From: Phytoseiulus persimilis
Lineage: Eukaryota; Arthropoda; Arachnida; Mesostigmata; Phytoseiidae
Direction of reading: 5' to 3'
Assembly: GCA_037576195.1 (NCBI GenBank)
Contig: CM075102.1
Location: 39,738,745 to 39,802,744, forward strand
DNA length: 64,000 nt
Numbering within the stretch: position 1 is the first letter of the stretch; the number at the start of each line of letters is the position of its first letter. The notes under the pieces were generated by a model, which worked only from the letters and a program-made list of their open reading frames with translations, made no database searches and was not told where the DNA came from. The translations under genes were made by a program, and so were the position numbers. Positions 35,867 through 47,040 of this stretch are shown piece after piece.

Positions 35867-37861
35867 TTACCTCGATCTCCTTCTCGGGTACTCTCCTCTA
35901 CGGATCGCTCGTTCTCGGTCTCTTGATCGTGACCTGTGCTTGCCCGCGTAATTGGCTCTACCTCGTTTCCTCTCTTTGTCCGTCGGGGATTTTGACATGG
36001 ACCTCCCGGACCTGGATTTCGAATGTCTCTCTCGAGAACGAGATCTCGGAACTCTAGTCCCCCGATCCCTCGGTGAAGGACTCATCCTGCGATCTCTCGG
36101 TGAGAGACCCCTCTTCCGGTCTCGCGGTGGAGGACTTCTCCTCTGATCTCTCGGTGCGGGACTCCTCCTTCGATTTCTCGGTGCAGGACTTCGCTTGCGC
36201 AACATCGGTGACGGACTCCTCCCGGGGTGGTTGCGACGGTTTTGTGGACTTTTCGATCTCTTGCGCTCTCGCGATTTCGTCCTCTGTCCCCCACTCTGAG
36301 AGTCCCCTCCCAGGATTAGCTGATAACCGTCTTTCTTCCGATTGTCTCTGATCACATACTTCTCTCTCGGCCGATCATCATATCTATTGCTCTTCTTGTC
36401 GTTCTCTGACCAAGCCCCAACGACGCCTCGACCTTTGCCCTTCCATTTAACTTTGGCGACCGATTGCGAGAAGTCTACATGAATGCGTCGATCGTCAATG
36501 AGAACGTTGTCCATTTTGAAATACGCTTGCTCGCAGGACTCCTTTTGGGCAAACTCGATGAAAGCGTATTGGAGGCTCTCTCCGGTCTTCCAGTCCCGTA
36601 TGACTTCGCAACTCTTGATTTCTCCGAAACGTGAGAAGATCAATTCGAGATCGTCGTCGTTGGTGACCGGATTGAGCTTGCAGACGAAGAGTACATTTTC
36701 TGGTGGCGCCATTTCCGCGTCTGGTAGATCCCCGATAATTTCGAGCATAGTAGCTTGGGCTTTGGCCTCCTTATCCCTCAGGGCTTCTTCAATCTCTTCG
36801 GCTGTTCGACCTTGGTAATCGTCGATATCTTCATAGCATCCAATGCGATCTGATTTGAGTTTCTCAAGTGTCACATCAGGGGATGGTGGATATTCCAAAT
36901 TTTCTGGTTCCGCAAAAGGGTCCTCCAGGACCACGGTATGGGTTATCATGATGTCTTGGAGAGGCCTTTCGTCTTTGTCGCAGATAACTTCGTTAATGGT
37001 CTCCAGGAAGTCCATCCCTTCGACGACCTGAGGACAATCACACTCCTTGTTGTTTCTCTCTCTTTGACATGGAACGATGCTCATTGCTCGTTCTTCGAGG
37101 AATCAGGTGGGATAGAAAAGAGTAACCGGGATTCTCGAGTTGGAAACCAAAGATTGATCTGAAACGCATTCTGAGCACTCGAAGGTTTACTTACTTCTCC
37201 GAAAACACAATGTCGCTCGTCGAGGTAGTCCAGATTGTCGCTCAATGTAATCAGAAACTGTGAGCCTAACATCCCTTCGCCATTGTCGACCATGGACAAT
37301 GTTCCCAATTTAAGATGCCTCAAGCGCGGTTGATTCTCTGCTTCGAAAAATCGGGCCTGATCCCCATAGAGATGACTGAACAGGGACTCCCCGCCTCTAC
37401 CGCTCAAGGTGGGGTCTCCTGCTTGACAAACGAAGTTCGGCGCCACCTAATGGAAATTGGAAACATTCATTTTCCCGATCTCATGTTTTCATAAAACCGG
37501 CGCCGCATCCTTTTGCGCAGTACGGTCGACTCTGTGTTATGAAGGTGCTTTTGCGCTTTGACTACGCTTCTTCGAAAAGTTCGAGGATCGCTGCTCTTGA
37601 CCGTTCTGTATCCAGGAAAAAAGCCACTCCTCGGCCCGAAATCAAGATGCATCGCGATTTCATTCGGTCGAAACAGCGGATACCCAAACATATTTGTTGA
37701 TATCCCGCAGAGCGAGATGAGGAACATACCTTGAAAAACAATTGCAAATTATAGTATTTCATCTTGCACAGTTTGAGGAAATTCATCGATGTACGCGGTC
37801 TCTCTTTCGTGTATAGGTCGACCGTGAAATCCCCGATTGTAGTTTCTATCACAACAGACAT
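35867..37861 (-). CDS. PPIL4: Peptidyl-prolyl isomerase-like 4 (cyclophilin-RRM), complete
   Basis: Nuclear cyclophilin with an RNA-recognition motif, associated with spliceosomes. Three exons, 37861-37730, 37446-37195 and 37027-35867, join at phase 0 to 514 residues. The cyclophilin domain is residues 1-160 ([54 protein letters not shown]). The linker holds the family motif EMVGDLPDA-like [11 protein letters not shown]. The RRM is about 238-318, with RNP2 VLFVCKL and RNP1 YAFIEF, then [20 protein letters not shown]. The tail is an Arg/Ser-rich domain with a 9-residue repeat (SPAPRDQRR type). The position equivalent to the catalytic Arg of cyclophilin A is Lys ([14 protein letters not shown]), so isomerase activity may be weak. 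The gene converges with HYPK. Confidence 0.96.
36064..36198 (-). repeat. 27-bp minisatellite within PPIL4 RS tail
   Basis: Five tandem 27-bp units, beginning GATCTCTCGGTG on the plus strand, encode imperfect 9-residue repeats of the form (R/M)SPxPRDRR in the PPIL4 C-terminus. The period is a multiple of three, so unit gain or loss keeps the frame. Confidence 0.8.
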
Positions 37862-38557
37862 TTTCGACGATATGTTGAACCGGCGAAAGGGGACTTCAAT
37901 TCCTATCGAGGCACTGTTTACAGAATGGATGCATTTGGAGAGGAGGAGATGGTGGAGCCCTAGTAGTTTGCTTGGGCGCCAACACGAACAAAGCAACGGT
38001 GAAATCGATTTAGGAAGAGTCCTCCATCTCTGAGCGAGCCGCATACCTTGAGGTCAAGCTTTCTCGGACTGGCCTTGGAATGCGAGGACTTCTACTTTGA
38101 TCTCCCGCTGGAGCACCAGCCACGAGATCTCGACGAGCCCACAAAGCAAGAGCCGTTGATGATATAATTCCGTAGGTGACACACGGGAGTCGGACTCGCG
38201 TTCTCCCGTCGTAATGGGTCTAACGGACGTTATTCTGTGGGGTCTGAAGGAACAAACGCCAGACGACCAACACAATAAGTCCAAATGGCAACGAGACGAG
38301 GACTGCGACCGACCGAGGCATCGGGACAAGGATTCCATGAGGAAAGACTCGACATCGCAGGAAGACCAAGAGAGCTGTTAACTTATTCCGCTCCCCCTTC
38401 AGTGCTGAATGCGTCTGGCTCTTGTTTTGAATGCCTCTCGGATACGATTCTCGGTGTTTCCAGGTGGAAAGTAGATTCGCCTCGGTTGAAATGACTGCTT
38501 GTGCGATGTTCTCTAGCAGATGAACGAGGAGATCGAAACCCGACTGAACAAAATAGT
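37862..38557. other. PPIL4-GPATCH3 intergenic region
   Basis: About 700 bp between the PPIL4 start and the GPATCH3 stop, both on the minus strand. It should contain the PPIL4 promoter and GPATCH3 3' UTR. I see no other coding sequence. Confidence 0.5.
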
Positions 38558-41069
38558 TTATTCTCTCTGGCTATCCCTGACAAACTTCTTCCTGTACTTC
38601 AGAACCGATGGTGCTTCAGATCTGCCTGTTTTGCCATGTCCATCCTCCCCGAAGTGTTTTTCGTACACTGCCGTGAACAAGCGGTCCTCCTCAACTTCCG
38701 ATCTCGGAGTTCTCGTTCTCCGACGATCCAGCTTGTCGCCACGGAACCTAACATTGGAAAGAATAACGATTCCTCCTTGATCTCGTGCTCGATGTCGTTT
38801 TGTTGCCTTTCCGCAGAAGCGGCAAATACGAACCAACGGAAAGCCTAGCGGTGAAATCTTACCCAAAACCAGATCGATCATTTGGATCCTTCCATTCTTG
38901 ACTTATGGGTTCTGAAATTCCCTCCTGGATCCCGACGCCTTTACCTTCCATCCAGCCCTGTTTCTCCAGGATTCTACGGCCGACTCCTTTGGTGAAGGTT
39001 TCGAAAAAACCGATGCGATTCTCATCCACATCCGATCCTTTCCTCATAGCTTCCGAGTTCTGCATTGAGATCATGTCTCGAGCATCCTTGTCACCGGCAC
39101 CTGAAATGAGAGTGCCTGGCACATTAGGATGTGAGAGATTTCTCCAGCTCACGGAATCACACATCGTATGATTGCACGGCGTGATCCACCATCCTGTCAT
39201 TCTGTGATGGAGAGATGCCTCCAGCAGCGCGAGGATAAACCGTGCACGCTCGATCAGACGGGCCACTATACCTGGAGCATTCATAGGTAATGATTGTTCA
39301 GAGGAAACTTGCCCCGTCGACAGCGGATGTGAACCCAAGTGTCTCCTATGAGTACTGCCGGAGTGAAGCTTACCGTCTTTGTAGTATCCGCTCATGTCTA
39401 TGTCCCAATCATCGCTGGTCTTGGCATCGAAATCGCCCTCGGCTTCATCCCAGTGTTGAGCGTCAGTGTAGAACACGAGCCCGGATCCTCCTTTCTCCCA
39501 CACGACTTCCATCCCCTCCTCAAACAGTCGTTCCTAGAAGCGCTCCACTCTGAGTTCCGGATGCTTGGATTCCATGAGACCATGAGCTTCCACCTCCCAA
39601 ATACGATACCTTGTTGCGTTCTTGGCTTGTCACATCATCGTGCAGAGCTTCATGTCTATCCCACTCTTCTCCATCGTCGCTGAAGTCATCGTCATTATCT
39701 TCCGATTCACCCGCCTCGGATTCTTTCGAGTTTTTCAGAGGTCCCAAAATTTTCTTGAGCTTCTTGTCTGAGCTCGTTATCAGATGACCCTTCGTTGTTC
39801 GAGTGAAAGTTGGTACTTGTGCGGCGCTTGGGATGCTGCTGAGGTCGGGCGTTGCATATCGAAGAGGTCTTCTTTTCCTCTCCGTGTCGCAGTCAGCCGA
39901 AGTTGAGGGTGAATTTAGAACCTCATCGCCCGATGCGGCTCCTTGATCTTCACAGATGGACTTCTTGCCGTAATCGTGGGCGACGCTCCCATACATGCCC
40001 TTAGCACGCATGCGCGGGAACTCGAGACCAAGCTTCGCTATGAGACTCACAGGGAACTGGCATCTATTTATCTGCTTCAGAATGTATTTGGTTGGTGTTC
40101 CCACGTTGCCTGCTGGAAGAGCAGGGGGAGGTCGCAGCTCTATCATCTCACGGAGATCCGATCGGCTTAGAGTCGGATCACGCTCTTCGCGTTCGTACGA
40201 GGATCGTTCCGATGAAGAGTCTGTGTAGCAAACGAGAAGATGAAACTAGCGCCGAGTGCAACATCAATCGAGTCAGGAACAGACACTCCAGCGAGAGTTT
40301 CCACGGCACAATAATCTCTCCGCGGTGGATACCGGCTGCTGTGACTCAAAGTTTCAACTAGATTTAAACGAGTAATTGTTCACTTCGAAATGCTCATACC
40401 TTCGGCAAGGACGACTTTCCGTATGTGACATCTGGAATTGAGTGTTTCGCCTTCTTTTGTTACCCAAAAGGCTCGATCATAGGTAGCAAAGAGTTCCTCA
40501 AGTCTTATTTTCTTTATCATTGCAATACAGCAGCAAGTGTTACACTTCTGGATTGTGGGTTTGTCGGCATCACCGGTAATCTCGCTTCTGGGAGTTTTTT
40601 GTACTTCGGGCCTGTGTCTGTGGAGAGAATAGCCGCGATTCATTTGAGATCTGTTCCAGAGGGAGTATGCTCTTACATACTCGTGAAATTCTATGAAGCC
40701 TCTAGAATTCTCAGGAGCTGTATCGGCAGAGTTCTTGCTGGAACTGATTACCCGTTGTAGCGTGCAGCGGGATACAGCTTTTCTGTTATAAGAGGAAATA
40801 AATAGCAGTCATAACGATTGATGGATCTTTTTCCGTTCTAACGAGAATTCCTCTTCCGTTATAACGGGAAAAGTTCATCACTCTCTTCAAAACGGAAATA
40901 TAATTCTCCGTGACGCGTTATAACGGGGGATCGGGTCCAATACTTACCTATAGTGGAAGCATCGGAAAGCTCCGGTCTCAATCAACTGGGAGAAGAAGTT
41001 CCTCAGGTCGCATGAGCGGTAATCTTGAGGAATATTGTGAATCGTGACGTATTGGAATTCCTCAGCCAT
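38558..41069 (-). CDS. GPATCH3: G-patch domain-containing protein 3, complete
   Basis: G-patch protein; the vertebrate homologue is nuclear, affects transcription and dampens MAVS-dependent interferon signalling. Six exons join to 500 residues: 41069-40948, 40617-40400, 40184-39610, 39533-39374, 39100-38863 and 38747-38558, with matching phases and GT-AG ends. The RRM-like N-terminus shows FQYVTIHNIPQDYRSCDLRN and FRCFHYRHRPE, then CNTCCCIAM. Residues about 160-200 carry the family block LPAGNVGTPTKYILKQI. An acidic stretch precedes GEEWDRHEALHDDVTSQER, GGSGLVFYTDAQHWDE and DDWDIDMSGYYKDG. The G-patch is about 398-445 (GVGRRILEKQGWMEGKGVG), and GFGFRGDKL follows. The acceptor of exon 3 is the least certain. 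Intron 1 contains a MITE. Its start lies only 76 nt from the BORCS7 stop. Confidence 0.94.
40749..40932. mobile_element. Pogo-like MITE in GPATCH3 intron 1
   Basis: The ends form an imperfect inverted repeat: left CCCGTTGTAGCGTGCAGCGG, right in reverse complement CCCCGTTATAACGCGTCACG. The inside repeats GTTATAA or GTTCTAA cores at about 40784, 40833 and 40857. The CGTTATAACG palindrome repeated inside is typical of short pogo/Tigger-derived elements. A target duplication is not clear (possibly TA on the left only). It has no coding capacity. Confidence 0.55.
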
Positions 41070-41145
41070 TGTGTGATCTTGTTCTGGTCAATATGAGTTC
41101 GTCTGGTTGAGTGAGTGACATGGAAAATGTTAAAGGTGAAATTCC

Positions 41146-41558
41146 TCAGAGTTTCATGTCTTCCATCTGCTGCTTGAGTTCGGGTATCATCTGGACGTTC
41201 CTCTGCAGAGCCGTAGTCTGGAGTTGCATCGATGCTACCAATGTTTGCATTTTGGACAAATTCATCTCCGAATTATGGATAGCACTGTCCTGTACAATAA
41301 AGAAGGAGTTCTGTGACAGATGCGAGCGGCATGAGATCGGACCATCTCTATTTCCGAGGACACAACGAGAGAAACGTTCTTTCCACTGACCTGAGCTGCG
41401 AAATTCTTGGCTGCGTTCGTCAGGGTCTGTTGAGTTCTGGCCCCTTTGAGAACCTGCCGGGCTAAGGAACCCAGTCCATTTACGTTGCTCTGTACCTTAT
41501 CCGCCAGCCGAGACTTGGAATCCTCGAAAAGAACTTTTGCTCCGGTCGGAGTGCTCAT
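41146..41558 (-). CDS. BORCS7: BLOC-1-related complex subunit 7, complete
   Basis: Subunit of BORC, the lysosome-associated complex that recruits Arl8 and kinesin to move lysosomes outward. Exons 41558-41391 and 41289-41146 join at phase 0 across a 101-nt intron to 103 residues, matching the family (about 105). The family pattern is visible: SRLADKVQSNVNGLGSLARQ, VLKGARTQQTLTNAAKNFAAQ, then DSAIHNSEMNLSKMQTLVAS and a C-terminal helical segment. The protein is predicted to be helical and coiled coil throughout. The same-strand neighbour GPATCH3 begins 76 nt after its stop. Confidence 0.93.
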
Positions 41559-43987
41559 TTGGATTCTGCAATATCGAAGTTCGAAGTTAGAAATGTACGG
41601 GGTGGTCAGAATGGGTCGCAAATTCAGAGTGTTATCCACAGACGGCGCAGCTGAGCTCGATCGGTGTGATGAGGGGGGATGTTCCTCTGAAAAAAAAGCC
41701 CGCTTCCGCCTCACCATCCCGCTCTCACCGGAAATGAACGGCCGGAACATAAAAATGTCGCGACAAGGGCAGGTGCCGCGGAACCTCCGAAACTTCACCG
41801 GAGAGGGTCCTTCACCCTTTTGGAAATCAATCCTTCGTCGTCAAAATTCGACCCTGTAGGGAGCGGGATGCGGGCAAGACTGGGCTCTTTTTGTCACATG
41901 GACATTCCTCCGCAACAGACCGAGCGAGTTCAGCTGCGTCGCTCGTGGAAAATTGGCGAGCCTTTTGGATTTGAGAGGAAAAGTAGTAGCGAATTTCCCC
42001 AACTACGCTCTTAATTCGAACCGGAGAACGATATATACAATTGATCAGCGCCACTTTTGTTCTGGAATAGAGGAACTACATTTAGCCTGAATTCGAAGTT
42101 CGCCCACTGGGCGACAAAGAATCCCAACCCGATTTGACCAACCTGTACAGAGGTTTAACAGCACTCTCTATGATTGGTCAAGTTTGGAGAATCATAATCC
42201 AGGTGAGACTCGCCAAGATTTCGTTCCGTCAGGTGGCAGCCGAGCGTAGGCGGGTCAACTCACTGGATCGATTCGGAAACTCAGACGGAGGGTGGATACT
42301 GGCTTCTGATCAGTTATTCGCAAGTCGCAAACTCAGATAGGAATAATTGGGAATAACTTCGAACACGATCTAAATCCAGCTCTATTTTTGTAAACCTAGC
42401 GGTCAGCAGCAGCTGGAATGCCGTTCTGGACACATCCTCGGAAAGTTGAGCTGCTATGGGACCGTAGGGAAGTCGGAGGGTTCTATTTCGTTCGGCCAAT
42501 CGGAGGCATCGGAGGTCGACCGGATATTTCCGTGAGATTGTGGTACGTTCCTGGTGTCCTCATCCTCGAAAAGCTCCGCCAAAACAGCGGTCAGGAGTGT
42601 TGTCAAAGCGGCGTTCGAGGGAGACGTCAGAGAGACCTACCTTGGTTATCGAGTATTAGCCCTCCGGAGGACACCCATGCGTGTGTTGTTCATCAAAATG
42701 AGAACCCTCGATACAACAGTGAGTTACCACATGGCTGTTCTCTTGCAACTGCGCTCTCGATCTCGGCGGAGGTAGAACTTCTGTCGTCCGCTTGATCCGA
42801 GCTCAGGGACATGCTTTGCCTCCTTCAGATAAAGGCGAGCTGATTTCTACTCGTCAGAGCATCAGCATCGCCGCTGATTAGGCAGGGCAGCATCTCTAGG
42901 CGATTCAAGCCGCATCAGAGGCTTGATGCGGAGCTAGAACCGATTCAGAGCGCAGTAGAATGCCGTGGGACGGCATGCGAGTAAGAAACGAGAAATTTTC
43001 GAACGCCTCCAGGCATCACTTCAGCGTTCATTCTCGGACACGCTTGCGATTCTGATTCCCGACAAGCATCGCGTCGTCGAATTCCCCTGGTTCGCGACGG
43101 CCTTCTGTCAGGTACTTCCTCCGTTTCGAGCCCTGCGGACCGTAGGCTCTCCATTCTCGAAATTCTCCCTTCTCAGTTCCGCTCGTTTTGCTCCTTCAAA
43201 CGCAGAACGGAGTCGATATTGTGGAGTTGGAGCGAAAAAAAACTATCGTATCGAATATGCTCCGGGATCCACGACGGGCCAGAGCAAAATCGGACTGGAT
43301 AGTTTAGTGCGGCGATGAGACGAGGACTGTCTCTGTGTCCGCTCAGTTTGCCTTAGGGGGATCAATAACAGTGATCCTCTATCGAGAACCGTCTCAGCTG
43401 AGCCAATGTAATTCGTCCCCATGTGTCCTATTGAAGCTTCCCTGTGGAGTTTGTTTCGAGGCAGCGCATCGGCTTCCCTAGGTAAGCTTCATGAGTTACG
43501 GTGGACCCGCGACTCCGTGAAGGTCCTTCGGATCTATTAGTTAGCTTCGAATTGATCCTCGGAGCTCGTGCGGTCGATGGCGCAAACATCAATTGGGGTG
43601 TTGCCGCGTGCGTCATCCAAGGATCTTTAACGCGGTCATTGCGCCCCTGAACGTCCCGAAATTCGTGTGTGGAGCCCGTACCTCAGGCATTAATAATTAT
43701 TTGATTCGACGGCTGAATGGAAGAATCGATAAGTGATGTTCCAAATGCGAGCTCTCATTATGAAGGACAATAACTTATTTGAGAGGCCGGTCTCGATTGT
43801 CGGTGTGGAAAATAGTTCTCTCGGACAGCGATTCTCTGAATCCAAGCACTCTGAGGGAAACCAAAGTTTCCGATAGTCGCTTTCGTTCCAGGTCTAGTGA
43901 AGCGACCGAAGCAAGAGGTCCGTTCCTCTTTCCCGGCTTGCCGATCTGCTCCCTCCACCTCACCCCATCCCTAAGTCGCGCGGAAAG
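41559..43987. other. Divergent BORCS7-BPNT2 intergenic region (2.4 kb)
   Basis: The interval lies between two divergent genes. A plus-strand stretch at 42418-42775 has several overlapping open frames, but none has recognisable motifs or consistent splice sites. No element ends were recognised. Promoters of both genes are expected near the edges. Confidence 0.45.
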
Positions 43988-45488
43988 ATGGTTTGGATGA
44001 AGCAATGTCGCCCCGCGAACTTATCGATCGTACTGGGCTTGGCTTTCGTCTTGGTACTTGTATACTACACACTCTACACGGAAATGCACGCGTCGCGTGT
44101 CGAGCGAGTCAGTTTACGGCTTTTGTTGAGAACATCCATACTGGCGGCAATCAGAGGAGGTATGTTTGTTAGTCGAGAAAAGTCCTGCCAGCTTCAATGG
44201 CTACCGCTGATCTTCCGAACAAAGTTCACCTCCGTGGTCAGTTACCACCAGTGGCGTACCCAGGGCCCCCCCAAAATTCTTTGATCATATTGGGAAGGGT
44301 GGATACCACATCGATGGACGAAATTGTTCCGAAAATATTCTGTGTTATCAGGAAAATCTTCGCAGGTTTGAAAACTATAGTGATTGCGTCATGGAGAACT
44401 CGCGACGATGATGATGATGATGATCATCATCATCGTTATCACATCCTTGCCTTCTCCAAAAAAAAAGCTGGGTACGCCCCTGGTTGCCACCCAGCAATTC
44501 TCTTGAATCCTGTAGAATGTCCCACCTGCATGATTTCTTCCATTGAGAAGCCTCTCGAGTAATAACACGATTTTCAGGCAACGAGGTCGTGCGCGCACGG
44601 CAAGATAATCTCAATATTCGGAGTAAGGGATTGAATCAACTTGGTCAGGCTGATCCTCTGACCGATGGAGATATGCGCAGTCATCGCGTCATGCTCAAAA
44701 CGTTGTACAAGATTTTCCCTCGTTTGAACGTTGTCTCCGAAGAACACGAAGACGACAAGCTGTCCTCTCAAGCCACATCGACTGCTCTTGATGAGGTCAA
44801 CCTCCCCGAATCGATCAGCAATTTCGTAGATGAAACCGTTCGTTTACGTGATATATTGGTCTGGATAGATCCGCTCGACGCGACCCAGGAATATACTGAG
44901 GGTCTGACGGAGTACGTCACAACGATGGTGTGCATCGCCGTGGAGGGTCACGCTCGCATTGGCGTCATACATCAGCCATTCGCGAACCGGACAGTATGGG
45001 GCTGGGTGGGCCAAGGCCCGTCGAAGAATTTGCGCGGACCTCAAACCGACACCGACGAAAGCAATAACAACAACAACATTATTCTCAACAATAATTTAAA
45101 TGGTTACAATCCAAAGCAAATCAAACCTCAGATCGATGACATAAACATCGTTGTTTCGAGATCTCATGCCGGCAAAGTGAAGCAGTTCGCTCGGGAAGCC
45201 CTCGGCGGAGACATCACGGTTACATCAGCCGGCGGAGCGGGCTTCAAAGCTTTGCAGGTGGCCGAAGGCAAAGCTGATCTGTACATTCACACGACACTTA
45301 TCAAGAAGTGGGATATCTGCGCTGGCAACGCGATATTGGAATCGTTGGGGGGTCAACTGATGACTCTGAAGGGCGAAGCCATCGACTACGGCTCTCCATC
45401 GTCGGAGAAAAACCCTGATGGACTCCTCGCCTTCCTCAAGGACGAGAAAGACTTCATGAAATTAACACGATCTCCGTTGCCCATCTAA
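43988..45488 (+). CDS. BPNT2: Golgi-resident PAP phosphatase (BPNT2/IMPAD1), complete
   Basis: Lithium-sensitive inositol-monophosphatase-fold enzyme that removes the 3'-phosphate of 3',5'-adenosine bisphosphate in the Golgi lumen, relieving inhibition of sulfotransferases. Exons 43988-44159 and 44578-45488 join to 360 residues. An N-terminal membrane anchor (LSIVLGLAFVLVLVYYTLY, about 12-30) gives type II topology. Catalytic motifs are intact: SEEHED, WIDPLDATQEYTEG (metal-binding DPLDAT) and WDICAGNAILESLGG. Residues about 213-240 form an Asn-rich insertion (NNNNNIILNNNLNGYN) before DDINIVVSRSHAGKV, not expected in the family core. AATAAA lies at 45684. Intron 1 contains a hAT-like MITE. 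Confidence 0.96.
44249..44482. mobile_element. hAT-like MITE in BPNT2 intron 1
   Basis: A 234-bp non-coding element whose left end CAGTGGCGTACCCAGG is inverted at the right end (GCTGGGTACGCCCCTG; two mismatches). It is flanked by 8-bp direct repeats GTTACCAC (44241-44248) and GTTGCCAC (44483-44490), one mismatch apart. An 8-bp duplication and a CAGTGGCG-type terminus point to the hAT superfamily. The interior has a (GAT)n(ATC)n palindrome at about 44406-44434. Confidence 0.85.
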
Positions 45489-45683
45489 CAAAGCCCTCAC
45501 ATATCGAATTAACGTCGTGACCTCCACCCAAAAATGAATAGATTGGAATGAGCTATTCTGTAAAGTGTTTGCTACTCTTTTGCATTGTGAAAAAATCGCA
45601 GTCGATTGCTCGGGGGAAGCAGCGACGACGACAGATACCATCTAGTCCTTGTAAATTTATGAATGACGAATATTGTAGACCGA

Positions 45684-45689
45684 AATAAA
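45684..45689 (+). promoter_or_regulatory. AATAAA poly(A) signal of BPNT2
   Basis: AATAAA is about 195 nt after the BPNT2 stop, in AT-rich sequence on the coding strand. Confidence 0.55.
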
Positions 45690-47040
45690 CTTTATAATAA
45701 CCGAGGATCGCTCTGTCATTCTCGTCTACGTGTCATACCCGCTCCGCCGTGAAGGAACGTCAGGAAGCAAAATGACAAAAAAGGAGACATCGAGTATCGG
45801 ACCAATGCTCAGGAGAGGCGGTGAGGTGTCTTTGTATTGCGAGAAAACATGGGGAGAGGAGTACAATCCGAGACACGCGAAGTTCGTTAGGGAACTCCAA
45901 GGAGTTTGTCTTCAATACTTCTCGTTAAACTTAGGGTTAATTTCTCTCGATTCGCACAGAGGAATCCCAGATACTGGAAAAACTGAAATCCAAGGATTTT
46001 CCTTGGAGTGCTGAAAATATCCTACGTCTTTCCACCTTCCAACCATCCTGTAACACACTGGAGAACACTTCCTTTTATGTTCTCTTGAACAATTGATGGA
46101 GAACCATTCATTGGACTCCATTAGTTTATGGGAACCAATGAAAATAGTGGAATATAATGGCATCGAGTGCAGCTTATTGTACTCCTATCGAACACGATCC
46201 GTGCTCCCATGGCTGTCAGCAACAACAAGAGAGCTCACGCTCGAGTTGAAGCCCAAAAGCGAGCCGGGAATCAGGTGAACTCATTTCAGAACATGATTTA
46301 AAGTTGCAGATAGTCTTCAGGTACTGTTTCGTTTTTTTTTTCGGAATCCTCGGTTGTAAACGGTGCTGAGGGCCTGGCTGGTGGCTCCGAGTCAGGCGAT
46401 TCCACTTTCTTGCTGAGTACAAGTATGCCTCGGCTTCCACACTCGAATTTCAACGCAAAAGAGTAAGCGTATTCTTCTCCTATTTCCCCAATGTGAGAAC
46501 TTGGATGCGCGGATGGTTATGCCGCGGCATGCGTCAGCTACGCGAGCCCAGAGGGATCCCGCCGGAGCATTCGTTCTCTGTTTTTTCTCAGACTCTCCCT
46601 CCTCCGCTCCTCAATTCTGGAGGCAAGCTCATAGACTACCGCCAATGTCCCTCCGTTTTTAGAGCTAACTCGTTGATTCAAAACGTGAGGCATGTAATTC
46701 CGCAGAACTCGCCGCCATCATCGATGCGATTGCTGCTATCTTCGTGGATGAGACGAATCCCTCCATTCGTCTCATTGAAGACCGTCGATTCCTTCGTGCC
46801 TTGTTACAGGACGACCAGCGTCAATGTCCGAGAGTTCGGATCTTCTGCTCTGAAGCGGCGAACAGAGACGCAAACAGAAGTTCGGAATCATTCTTCGTCG
46901 AGATTTGCCACGATGTGAACAGTGATGCGAGTCTGCGGACCATCTTTTTGGGGAATTCGAGGGGCGAGGTGGTCTGATGGACTGATGAGCAGCTCTAAGA
47001 TTATACAGATTAGAATCTCTAGTATCACACAGGTGGCGAG

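Noticed and set aside
42418..42795. 125-codon frame between BORCS7 and BPNT2
   Set aside because: It has competing frames of equal quality, no motif and no consistent splice sites.
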